Origin: Funneliformis mosseae
Taxonomy: Eukaryota > Glomeromycota > Glomeromycetes > Glomerales > Glomeraceae
Assembly: GCA_910592005.1 (NCBI GenBank)
Contig: CAJVPP010001176.1
Coordinates: 1-22,114 of the forward strand
Direction: 5' to 3'
Length of the DNA stretch: 22,114 nucleotides
The position numbers and the translations under genes are program-made. Below, piece by piece: positions 1-8,545 of this stretch (its first letter is position 1; each line of letters opens with the position of its first letter). The notes beneath the pieces are model-generated. The model made no database searches and was not told the DNA's origin. It saw only the letters and a list, made by a program, of their open reading frames with translations.

Positions 1-2262
1 TTAAAGTTTGATGTCTAATTTATTCAACTCTTCAAAAATACTATCTGGAATTCTTCGATAGGACTTGTATTTCTTTACAGCATATTTTACTAATCTTCTA
101 CTAAGTTCTTTCTATAAAGATCTATATAATGCAAACATTTTTATGAAAACTTTCTAATTGTTATTAAAGGTACAGATTTCAAACTTTTAAGTACTATTTG
201 TTGCAATTCCTTTTACGAATAATTACAATTTTTACGCAAATGTCTTTTGGCAGCTCCTCAATATTTCTTAATAAAATTTAGTTCACAATAGAACTTTGGG
301 AAAAAAATGCATTTATATCTGGCATTTTCAATTAATTTTTTAATTGTATTTTTTTGAGCAAGAAAGTAGGTTCTAGAAATATTACTCAACATACACAGCA
401 AGAAATTCGCAAATTATTTTGTACTTTTTTTGTATTCTTTATATTCTAATACCAATTCTCTAGGTGGCCATTTTTTTCGTTCTATTAATACTTGCTTAAT
501 TCCTTTAGACTTGCCTTGTAATTTTTTATTGGAATATGTTGCTGAAAATACCATTGACTGTAACTGATTATCTGGTTTAAAATAGGTATCCTGCATTATT
601 GGTTACTTTCCACTTGGGCCTAAATTTATTCTATTTGTAATTAAGACATCTTTACTAAATGCAGCATGATTATTACTATTATCGAAAGTAAATACAGTCA
701 CACAATCTGAATATAATATTTCAAAGATAGGAATCACCTTATTTTTAATTTGTTTAATAAGATAATCTGCTATCTAATAATTATTTTAGTTTACATCAGG
801 TTTTAGATAACATCATGCTTCCTCAGGTATATTAGAATATTTTTCTATATCTTCTTGCTGTAGGCGTAAACGTCTATTAATTTCAGTTAGAAATTCACTA
901 ACCATTATTAATCTTCCATTCCCTTTCTTTCGTAATGGCATCTTTTCATCTTTGGTCTATACTTCATATTTACTATCATTTGAATAAAATATACTTTCAT
1001 CATAAACTACAAGAATTCTTTCTTTTTCTTCTTCAGGTAAGTTAAGGTATATTCAGTATATAAATTTACTATCATATTTTGACATGTATTTTTCATGCCC
1101 AAACATTTTTTCTAAAAATTCTTTTCTATACTGCAAAATATCAGGTCTTTCATATCTATTATAATATATATTTTGATAATGCTGTTGAAATAAATATCTA
1201 AGAATCTTGAGCCACCTTACTGCAGTCATTAAGCTAATGGTCTTTTTTTTATTATTCCAATATTAGAAAGTAATTTCTGCTTAATGAATTGTTTAAACGT
1301 AACTGGTATAATGATAAAATTTTAGTTTCTAATCCAGTTATGACACTTTTCAGCAATGTCTTTATTATTTATAATTCTAATTGTTTTCTGATGTTTTCCA
1401 TGTCTTGGTATTGAAAGTTTATTATTAAGTAATCAATATCTTGTAAAATGCTGAATTTTTTTTGCTTTCTATGCATTACCATCAATAAAAACCTTTTGAG
1501 TAATTTCTAAACTGGCATTGATTCTTCTGCATCTATTATTATCATTTAATAAGATAAGGTATTCAAAAATTACTCTTTTATAATTATACTCAAAGATTAT
1601 TAATTGATCATAATGCTTTTCTAACTGCTCTTTTAATTCTTGTAATTTTTCATTTATTCAATAGGTATATAGATTAATAATTTTACTTTCAGAATTACTT
1701 GAAGCATCTATTTTGATAGGTTCAGATGATTATGAATCTGTAGCTTGAATATCATTTTTCATAAAAAAGCTAGTAATTTTTTTAATACCAGCTGCTGCTT
1801 TAATGAATGAGCTATTTGGTCTATATTTTCATAATAGGTCGACTTTGGTGTCTTACCTATCTTATATGGTCTTTGCTTGTATTTTTTAATTCATTATCAT
1901 TTTTCCATACTAAATCAAGTTCTTTTAATTTTTGATAGATTTTATTTTTATCTTTCCTATTTTTCAGATCATCTTATCCACTATCATCATTATTACTCCA
2001 CTCCTCTTTACTTAAGAACTCAAAATCAATATATTGATCATCATCAAAGGAACTATTATTATGAACTGCAGTAATTACACTATCTGTGCTATACTGATCA
2101 TAATCATTTTTATTATAAAATTTTTTTTTTATAATTATCATTAATTGGCATCAAAAATGCAGATAAATTCTGGTTATATTTATGAGCTCTTTTAATATAT
2201 TTACCCTTTGTTATACGCAGTTGGTCTTTTGATTTTCTTTTCTATTTAGAAAAAGGTAGCAT
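1..2262 (-). pseudogene. DDE-type transposase pseudogene, copy 1
   Basis: Read on the minus strand from an ATG at 2262, this is a decayed DNA-transposon transposase whose frame ends exactly at the window edge (TAA at 1-3). Recognisable family blocks in order are a basic N-terminus, the first catalytic Asp in VYDES (999-1001), the second in TFDNSNNH (681-683), a GKSKGIKQVLIERKKWPPREL block (about 430-520), and the CELNFI..Y.GAAKR block (about 240-285). The third catalytic acidic residue is replaced: the frame reads FIKKY then a stop, so Glu became Lys (267-269) and the Trp before GAAK became TGA. Many further stops and several frameshifts break it. Family membership is recognised by eye from fungal proteins with an FIE.YWGAAK motif. 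The superfamily, probably IS630/Tc1-mariner-like, is inference. A second, independently decayed copy lies in the same orientation at 8546-10880. It cannot encode an active enzyme. Confidence 0.8.
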
Positions 2263-2399
2263 TTTTTTTTAAAACAATAGACAAAATAAAAAATCAAAAA
2301 TGTGTTTAAACGAATATTCTAAAGGTAAACTGTAATATACGAATGTATGTAAATATAATTATTTAAAAATTTTATGATTTAATATAAAACATAAATAAT

Positions 2400-2660
2400 A
2401 ATTAATATGATTACGTGAAAAATCTTGCATTTTTATTAGTCAAATAATAAATAAACTCCTGTAAAACTCCTGTAAAATCAATCTAAATTTGGCTAATTAC
2501 TAATAATTTATCTTATTTTTAAACCCTGATAACTTTTTAAATAATTAAGCTAATCAAAATGTAAGCTAATTTTTAAAAGAACATAACCTAAATTATATAA
2601 AAATCAGTTTAATTTTTTAATAACATATAAATTGAAAAATTATATAAATTTAGAATCTAG
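2400..2660 (-). repeat. 5' flank shared with transposase copy 2
   Basis: This stretch lies upstream of the ATG of transposase copy 1 and aligns collinearly with 10925-11175 upstream of copy 2. Shared blocks are a 'acgtgaaaa' segment, 'ctcctgtaaa', 'cttatttttaaac', 'aaataattaagctaatcaaaa' and 'ggtttaattttttaat' or its near variant. It is therefore part of the same mobile element and not host flank. I could not define terminal inverted repeats or target-site duplications. The left element end of copy 1 is outside the window. Confidence 0.65.
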
Positions 2661-3062
2661 GCTAAAATTTGGATGCCTTTAGATGTTATGCACTATACGC
2701 AAAAAAAAATACAAAATTATTTGATAAGATACCTGAAGATAAATCATTAAATTCTTTAAATTTTAGAGAAGCATAAGATAGATCATTATATATATAAGTC
2801 CAATATGATTGAACTGCACTATTTGCATTCATAACTAACTTTATAATCAAAATAACTTTTTACCCTTTTTACCTATACAATGGTAATTTCCTATATAATA
2901 ATTTTATTATATTAAAATTAATTTTAAATTGAACATAATAAATTATAAATCAAATAAATTTAATAAAATATTACCTTCAATTATTTTAAAATTTTACATA
3001 TTATAATGTAAAAAAAGGAATTCACACTCTTAAGATTTTTATTTTTTAATTTAATCTTAATT
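2661..3062. other. AT-rich spacer without a recognised gene
   Basis: This spacer lies between the transposon flank and the next coding relic. It is dominated by A/T runs and short 'aatttaaataa'-type words. I see no open frame of useful length, no RNA gene and no clear repeat in it. Confidence 0.5.
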
Positions 3063-3180
3063 TTAATTAAACTCCTCATTACCAGGATTTTCTTTTTTAA
3101 ATTTCTGATATTTTTCAACTAATTTTTATTTTATATAACGAATTTTTTTCTATTTGAAGTTTTTAATTGTTTTTTATTTT
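3063..3180 (-). pseudogene. Short coding relic, unknown family
   Basis: On the minus strand a Lys/Glu-rich stretch ends with KFKKENPGNEEFN and a TAA at 3063-3065. It is preceded, after one in-frame stop at 3126-3128, by another basic stretch (KKQLKTSNRKKIRYIK). The codon composition is coding-like, with Gly, Pro and Glu codons that are scarce in the surrounding A/T sequence. No family is recognised. It abuts the trinucleotide tract at 3181-3287 and may belong to the same decayed gene as 3360-3759. Confidence 0.3.
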
Positions 3181-3287
3181 GTTGTTGTTACTGCTACTAA
3201 TAGTGGTAGTAGTAGTTATCTTACTCCTCTTTACTTTGCTACTTCTACTACTACTGATAATGGTAGTAGTAATAGTAGAGGAGTTAT
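3181..3287. repeat. Trinucleotide (GTA/TAC) foldback tract
   Basis: This is an imperfect GTA/TAC-type trinucleotide tract that switches strand in the middle and so can fold back. ACTCCTCT at 3223-3230 pairs with AGAGGAGT at 3277-3284, and ACTACTAC at 3246-3253 pairs with GTAGTAGT at 3263-3270. A related tract occurs at 3621-3690. Confidence 0.6.
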
Positions 3288-3359
3288 TTTTTTTGACTAT
3301 CCTTTACAAACCTGAATTCTTCTGCATATCTTAGTAATAATTTATTTAATTAAAAGAAA

Positions 3360-3759
3360 AAAATGAATTTTTACTCTTCCTCTTAATATTTTTTATACAA
3401 GAGTAAGAAATATACATTGAAAGTTTGTTGGAAAATATTATGAATCACCTGACAAATTTCTTGAATATATTCATTATATTCAAGCAAAACTACTTTATGT
3501 AGCTTATATTTATGCAATTGATCTTTGAATATGATTAATATTGATTGTAAAAAATTGAGGCAGCATAATTTCTTCTATGTATTCTGCAATTATTTTGGTT
3601 AATTCTTTCAAATTTTTCATTACTGCTAATGATAGTTTTAATAGTAGTAGTTATATTGCTGTTACTGCTATTATTAGTACTACTATTAATTCTAAAATTC
3701 TTTTTTCATTCTTAATCATAAAACTAAAGTTTTTAAATTCTTCAAAATGTTTAAGTTAA
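3360..3759 (-). pseudogene. Frameshifted coding relic, unknown family
   Basis: Two adjoining minus-strand frames look coding. The upstream one contains HFEEFKNFSFMIKNEKRILEL, a Val/Ala-rich patch, then KNLKELTKIIAEYIEEIMLPQ and FFTINI. A one-step frame change near 3550 leads into FKDQLHKYKLHKVVLLEYNEY and IQEICQVIHNIFQQTFNVYFL before stops at about 3360-3375. The amphipathic Leu/Ile/Lys/Glu spacing and the use of Cys, Pro and Gln codons contrast with the surrounding A/T. One in-frame TAA sits inside the trinucleotide tract (3621-3690). No domain is recognised. The plus-strand open frame over the same bases is a shadow. It could be a relic of a transposon-encoded or expanded-family gene. Confidence 0.35.
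3621..3690. repeat. Second trinucleotide tract
   Basis: This AGT/ACT-type imperfect triplet tract ('atagtagtagtta' followed by 'gttactgctattattagtac') resembles the one at 3181-3287 and lies inside the minus-strand relic 3360-3759. It would encode a Val/Ala/Leu-rich patch there. Confidence 0.45.
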
Positions 3760-4020
3760 CAACTCTATCAATATCATTTAGTATTAGTAAAATAAGATCT
3801 GCTTCACTTCTAATATAATTATTTATTGACGTTAATTTATAATTTTAAAAATCTTTGTTAGATAAATATTATATATCTGTTTATATAAATAGATTTTTAT
3901 GCAACTTTTTTGATTCTTTAATTAAATTTTTAGACAAAGTATTCTAATTATTAAAACTATTAATTATTAGTTAAATTTAATTTATCATTTGATATAATAT
4001 TATAAAAAATATTTTCAAAA
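3760..4020. other. AT-rich spacer
   Basis: I see no gene, RNA or clear repeat here. It is A/T homopolymer-rich sequence leading into the three-unit tandem repeat. Confidence 0.4.
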
Positions 4021-4490
4021 ATTTATTATATTTTTAAATAATAATATTTGAATATAAATAATTTGGATTTCACATTATATTTTTTATACTGAAAAAACAT
4101 AAAATACAAAACTTCATGTATTTTCCCATAAATAGATTAATTTAAAAATAAAAAAAATAATAAAAATCTATTATGTTTTTGAATAATAATGCTTGACTAT
4201 AAATAATTTAAATTTCATATTATATTCTCTATATCAAGAAAATATAGGATACAAAGTTCCATATATTTTTTCATAAATAGATCATTTTAAAAATGAAAAA
4301 AAAATAATAATAAAAAATAATAAAAAAAATCTATTATATTTTTAAATAATAATACTTAATTATAAATAATTTGAACTTTATATTATATTCTCTATACTGA
4401 GAAAATATAGGATACAAAGTTCTATGTATTTTCCCATAATAGATCATTTTAAAAATAAAAAAAAAAATAATAAATAAAATAAAAAAATAT
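4021..4490. repeat. Three-unit tandem repeat, unit about 145-163 bp
   Basis: Each unit runs 'tctattatatttttaaataataat', then 'tataaataatttgaa', 'ttatattctctata', 'gaaaatataggatacaaagtt', 'tattttcccataaatagat' and an A-rich tail with 'aataataaa'. Units begin near 4021, 4166 and 4329, so spacing is about 145 and 163 bp. The difference comes mostly from the length of the A-rich tail. Units 2 and 3 are closer to each other than to unit 1. Confidence 0.75.
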
Positions 4491-4984
4491 ATATCCTGAA
4501 AGTTTGATTAAAAGTTCTTATTACTCTCCTATTTATTTACTTCTTTCTATTATTTCTTAAAATTACTGCTTAAGGTGTTTAGCTTAAACAATTATAATTT
4601 ATTTGAATTTATTTAAAAAGAATGAAAAAGAATAAAATATCATTTAAAAGATAACTTTCAATGAAATTAAGCAGCCAATAAAAAAATAAAATAATAATTA
4701 TTGTGATATTTAAATTTAAAAAAAAAAGATTATTATTAAAAAAAAAATGTAATAAAAGTTTAGATTTCTGTTTAGGTAATTAGCTATTTTTTAAACTAAA
4801 AGGATTTAAAATATGATGATCAGGAAATTACTGATTAAAATTCCATTTTATTCTTAGCTTAACCTGATATTTCTTTGATATTTCCATTATTTTCCATTTT
4901 TTAACTCTAATTAATATTGATTTTAATCTGATTAAAATTTTAATTGTTTTCCCAAAAAATTTAAAAAGAAAATTTTATTATATT
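4491..4984. other. AT-rich spacer
   Basis: I see no supported gene between the two tandem arrays. Several A(6-8) runs and short mirror-like A/T words are present, but no coherent reading frame. Confidence 0.4.
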
Positions 4985-5515
4985 GAATTAGAAATTTATA
5001 TTATAAAATTTGAATATTAAATTTCAAATGAATAATATTAACAATAAATGCTGATATGTTATAATTTAAATTTTTTTATAAATTAAATTTTAAATGAATA
5101 ATATTAATAATAATGCTAATGTATTTATATTTAATTAGAAATTTGAATTTTTCGTAAATTAAATTTTAAATAAATAATATTAACAACAAATCCTAATGTA
5201 TTTACATTGAGTTAGAAATTTGAATTTTTTTGTAAATTAAATTTAAAATGAATAATATTGATAATAAATCCTGATGTATTTACTTTGAGTTAGAAATTTG
5301 AATTTTTTTGTAAATTAAATTTAAAATTAATAATATTGATAATAAATGCTGATAAATTTACATTGAATTAAAAATTTGAATTTTTTCATAGATTAAATTT
5401 CAAATGAATAATATTAATAATAAATGTTGACATATTAGAAATTTGAATTTTTATAAATTAAATTATAAATAAATAATATTAAAAATAAATGCTAACATAT
5501 TAGAAATTTAATACT
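4985..5515. repeat. Seven-unit tandem repeat, core period 78 bp
   Basis: The anchor word 'aataatattR' starts at 5031, 5097, 5173, 5251, 5329, 5407 and 5472. The intervals are 66, 76, 78, 78, 78 and 65 bp. Interior units share 'gagttagaaatttgaatttt', 'gtaaattaaatttaaaatgaa' and a 'gataataaatcctgatgtat' segment. The outer units are shortened by loss of the 'gtatttacattga' part. This is a minisatellite-scale array with no open frame. Confidence 0.85.
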
Positions 5516-5590
5516 TTTACATATAATTATAATTTAAATATATAAAAGAAGATTTTGTTTTTTATTTCTTTTTTTTAATAAAACTTATCT

Positions 5591-5740
5591 TTATTTTATA
5601 ATATCTTCATCAACTTCTGCTTTATCATCAAACTCTACTCCTGCTTTAGTTCTAACTAATTGTCTACTGTGTATTAAGTAATCAAAAAAGATGATAGGTA
5701 TTTTTATAGAAAAGCAAAGAAATAAAAATGTTATAAATAT
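5591..5740 (-). pseudogene. Short coding relic, 49 codons, unknown family
   Basis: A minus-strand frame is open for 49 codons and ends with TAA at 5591-5593. The C-terminal half reads HSRQLVRTKAGVEFDDKAEVDEDIIK split across its length, with an acidic tail. The upstream half is hydrophobic (FLFLCFSIKIPIIFFDYL). The Arg, Gly, Asp and Val content is unlike random sequence of this base composition. No start codon or family is recognised. It is probably the last exon of a decayed gene. Confidence 0.35.
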
Positions 5741-6018
5741 TTAATATAAATTATTTTAATATATTATATCAATTATTTTTAATTTGTAAAATTACTTTAA
5801 AATTATCATAAAATTTGAGGTAACTCAAAGAAGGAATTTTAGGTAAATATCACTTAAAATATTAATAATAAATGTGATATAAATTTTTCTGATATTCAAT
5901 ATCAGAGAAAATTTTCATTATTAATTATCAAATACGATGTAAGTAAAATAATAAAAATGGTAATAAAGCAAAAAAATACATTATACATAAATATTTTCTT
6001 TTTTTCTTTTTTATTTAG
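5741..6018. other. AT-rich spacer ending in an acceptor-like site
   Basis: I see no gene in this stretch. It ends in a long pyrimidine tract followed by 'tttag' at 6014-6018, which looks like a 3' splice site for the relic that follows. Confidence 0.4.
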
Positions 6019-6262
6019 AATTTAAAGTTATTGAGATTAAGAAATACTTAGAAGAAAAGGATAAACTAATCTTTGAATATTATGAAATATTTAATATATA
6101 TTTTTGGGATGCTTCTAGTAAATATAAAGAAGTTTATATTTATATTTAATAAAATTTTTAATTTTTATAATATATTTTTAAATATTTTATATATATATAT
6201 TTTAGGAGATGAGAACGATATTGAATTTGAAACTAATAAATAGGTTTGAGATAAAGATAGCA

Positions 6263-6318
6263 TTACAACTAGTTGTAACTGGTGATAAATAAGCATCACA
6301 GAGTTGTAACTAGTTACA
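6263..6318. repeat. Pair of perfect palindromes
   Basis: TTACAACTAGTTGTAA (6263-6278) is a perfect 16-bp palindrome. TGTAACTAGTTACA (6305-6318) is a perfect 14-bp palindrome with the same ACTAGT core. They lie 26 bp apart within the relic at 6019-6860, and the spacer carries 'ggtgat'/'atcac' complementary words, so the whole stretch can form a cruciform-like structure. Confidence 0.7.
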
Positions 6319-6429
6319 GCATCATCTTTAGTTTGAAATCAATAAGATTCTAAAGGAAGTATAATAATATACTTGTTATTAAAGTTTAATTATATTTTTT
6401 TTTACTTTACTAATTTTTTTCTTTTATAG

Positions 6430-6860
6430 AAAAGAAAAGAAATGCATATAAGCTTTTGATAAAAGAAATGGTAAATAGATATTTTCTTTAAAGAGTTAAA
6501 ATTTATATTTAATAATAATTTTATTTTCTTTTTATTGAAGTAATCAGCTCTAAGTTGTAAATATAAATGTTTTTTACAGTTTAAATTTTTTTGACAAATA
6601 TATGCTTTATAATAACTTTATTTTTTTTTTTTAGCAATAGCTAAGCAATACACTTTAAGTGATAAATACAAATTTTTTTTTTTTTAAAAGTTTTGATATT
6701 TTGATAAATTTATCCTTAATAATAACTTTATTTTCTTTTTAGCAGTAGTAGTAATTGAGCTATTAGTTCAAAATAGTAAATACAAACTTTTAATATTTTG
6801 ATAAATTTATATTTAATAATAACTGTATTTTCTTTTTAGTAGCAAAAGTTTTAGAAAATT
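6430..6860 (+). repeat. Tandem intron/micro-exon modules
   Basis: Repeated modules contain a short exon-like piece followed by a donor-like 'gtaaata' and an intron ending 'taataactttattttcttttt-ag' or a near variant. Exon-like pieces are 6430-6470 (41 nt), 6541-6556 (16), 6635-6660 (26), 6743-6775 (33) and 6840-6860 (21). The intervening intron-like pieces are 70, 78, 82 and 64 bp, and the last two share 'ttttgataaattta' in the middle. The donor after 6660 is mutated to GA. The introns are more alike than the exon pieces, which indicates tandem duplication of an exon-intron unit followed by decay. Confidence 0.55.
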
Positions 6861-6914
6861 GTAAATACAAATATTTTTTAATAACACTTTATATTTTTAA
6901 TAATTTATGTTTAC

Positions 6915-7145
6915 TAATTATTCTATTCTCTTTTTATCAAAATTTTTTTTTATTTTTATTTATATTACTTTTTTTTTTGCTTTTTTGCTTTTTTTGCTTT
7001 TTTTTCCAATCTTTTTTTTTTTTATTTTTTTTATTCTTAAAATACATTTTTTTTTACTTTTTATTTTTACTATTTTTTTAACCATTTTTTTTAAATTAGT
7101 TTTTATTCTTTTTTATTCTTTTTCTTCTTTTACATATTTATTTTG
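6915..7145. other. T-rich low-complexity tract
   Basis: This is an almost uninterrupted T-rich run with scattered A, C and G. The open plus-strand frame here would be nearly all Phe, Leu and Ile and is explained by composition, so no gene is called. Confidence 0.7.
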
Positions 7146-7690
7146 AGTAATAAGGTTTAGTTTGGCTGAAGACTTAAATATTTTTTGGCTATTAAAGTAC
7201 TGATGTCTTCATTATACAGTCTGAATACTATTTATAATAATAGTAGCAAATAAGTATCAATTTTATAAATTATAATAAATATATTAATTCTTTTGTCTTT
7301 AATATAAATTAATCATAAAAAAATATTAATTTGTTAAAAAGCATAGAATTTCTTTGATAAAAGTATATTAATTTTATTGTAAAAAACTTATAATTTTCAA
7401 TGTAATAAAATATAGTTTTTTTTTATTATTTTACATTTATCTTAAGTAATAAATCCAGTTTATATTAAATATTAGCTGGAAACTTAAATATTTTCTCATT
7501 ATGCAGCTTGAGTACTATTATAATAATGTAGCAAATAAGTACAAATTTTATAAATTATAACAAATCCATTAATTCTTTTGTTTTTAGTAAAATCAATCAC
7601 AAAAAAAATTAATTTGTTAAAAAACGCATAATTTTATAGTAAAAGCCTTATAATTTTCAATGTAATAAAAAATATATATTTTTTTTATTA
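7146..7690. repeat. Two-unit tandem duplication, unit about 245-300 bp
   Basis: Unit 1 (about 7146-7440) and unit 2 (about 7445-7690) align collinearly. Shared blocks are 'acttaaatattttt', 'cattatacagtctgaatact', 'aataatagtagcaaataagta', 'ttttataaattataa.aaat', 'attaattcttttgt', 'attaatttgttaaaaa' and 'cttataattttcaatgtaat'. Unit 1 is longer because it has an extra 'ttctttgataaaagtatatt' section and a longer 5' part. There is no coding frame in either unit. Confidence 0.75.
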
Positions 7691-7849
7691 TTTTTATATA
7701 TTTTTAATTAATAATTTTTTATACATCATTTTTTATAAAAAATGCTAAAAAATTTCTTATAAAATATAAGGAAATATGAAATAGAATTTAAAAAAAAATA
7801 TACAAAACTTATTTATAATAATGAAAAAATGTATGCAAATTTTTTATAG
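7691..7849. other. AT-rich spacer
   Basis: I see no gene or repeat here. It ends in a pyrimidine-rich 'tttttatag' (to 7849) that resembles a splice acceptor for the next relic. Confidence 0.35.
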
Positions 7850-7993
7850 GGATGATAATAGCTAAAAGAATTAAGCAAGAATGATAAGCAAGAGGAATAT
7901 CATTATAATTGAATGCAATTTATAAAAATAGATCTAAATACAGTTTTAAGCAAAAAGAATGATAGTGCAATCTTTTATTATATAATTAACTTT
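7850..7993 (+). pseudogene. Short coding relic, unknown family
   Basis: After an acceptor-like 'tttttatag', a plus-strand frame reads through three consecutive stops into LKELSKNDKQEEYHYN, a TGA, then MQFIKIDLNTVLSKKNDSAI and FYYIIN. The Glu/Gln/Asp content, and the TGA at a position where Trp would be plausible, suggest a decayed exon. There is no family assignment. Confidence 0.3.
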
Positions 7994-8545
7994 TTTTGAA
8001 AAGATTTATATAAACAATTATATAGTATTATATATATTTTACTAGTTTAAATACATATATTATTTGAAATTTATAATGCATATTTTAATGTGAATAAAAT
8101 TTTTGTAATTGTAATATAAGGTTAAATTTAAGTGTTTGATTATTAAAATTAAAATTTTACTATATTAATAAAAATATTCAACTAAAAATTTTACAATAGA
8201 AATAATATATTTTAATAAAAAGGTAGAAAATAGAAAGCATTAATATAAAAAAGGGCTAATTTTTCAATTTTTTAGTATTTTAACTTATATTTAAATTCAG
8301 ATTGATAGAAAAGGAGAATACTTTTTATATTTAATATTTTGAGTATATAATTCTTTAATTAAAAGTATTTGAGAATAAAATATTTTTGAAAGTTATTTAT
8401 TAAACATATAGTGCGGGTTACCTATATTTATTAATAGTCTAAAATTTTAAAAATGATTATTTTACGTAACATATTATATGTAACAGATTTTATTAGATAA
8501 TAGTACTTGTATACAAAATAAATTTTAAAACATAAAAACCAAAAT
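7994..8545. other. AT-rich spacer including the unresolved left end of copy 2
   Basis: No gene is supported. Somewhere here lies the 3'-side end of transposon copy 2. A local inverted word at 8463-8485 ('acgtaacatattatatgtaac') is the best candidate landmark, but no matching terminal repeat was found near 11175. Confidence 0.35.

Larger units (their letters stand above)
6019..6860 (+). pseudogene. Multi-exon gene relic, unknown family
   Basis: This looks like a decayed intron-rich gene on the plus strand. A candidate exon at 6019-6131 follows a polypyrimidine-TAG and encodes EIKKYLEEKDKLIFEYYEIF and then WDASSKYKE. A candidate intron 6132-6205 (GT..TTTTAG) leads to a second exon with GDENDIEFETNK and a TAG at 6241-6243, then another stop, and DKDSITTSCNW. 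Downstream, from 6430, come at least five short exon-like pieces separated by near-identical introns (see the separate repeat entry). Stops occupy positions compatible with former Gln or Trp codons. I do not recognise the protein. Exon calls rest on splice signals and coding-like composition only, so transcript evidence would decide. Confidence 0.35.

Noticed and set aside
1877..2074. 65-codon plus-strand frame rich in Tyr, His and Leu
   Set aside because: It lies antisense to the acidic N-terminal part of transposase copy 1 and is explained by that gene.
3577..3759. 60-codon plus-strand open frame
   Set aside because: It is antisense to a better coding-like relic on the minus strand and includes the trinucleotide tract.
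4021..5515. CRISPR-like array
   Set aside because: The units are contiguous tandem repeats without unique spacers, and the genome is clearly eukaryotic.
6907..7146. 79-codon open frame, Phe/Leu/Ile-rich, resembling a membrane protein
   Set aside because: It is a by-product of a T-rich low-complexity tract. There is no codon bias, no neighbouring gene signals and no sequence variety.
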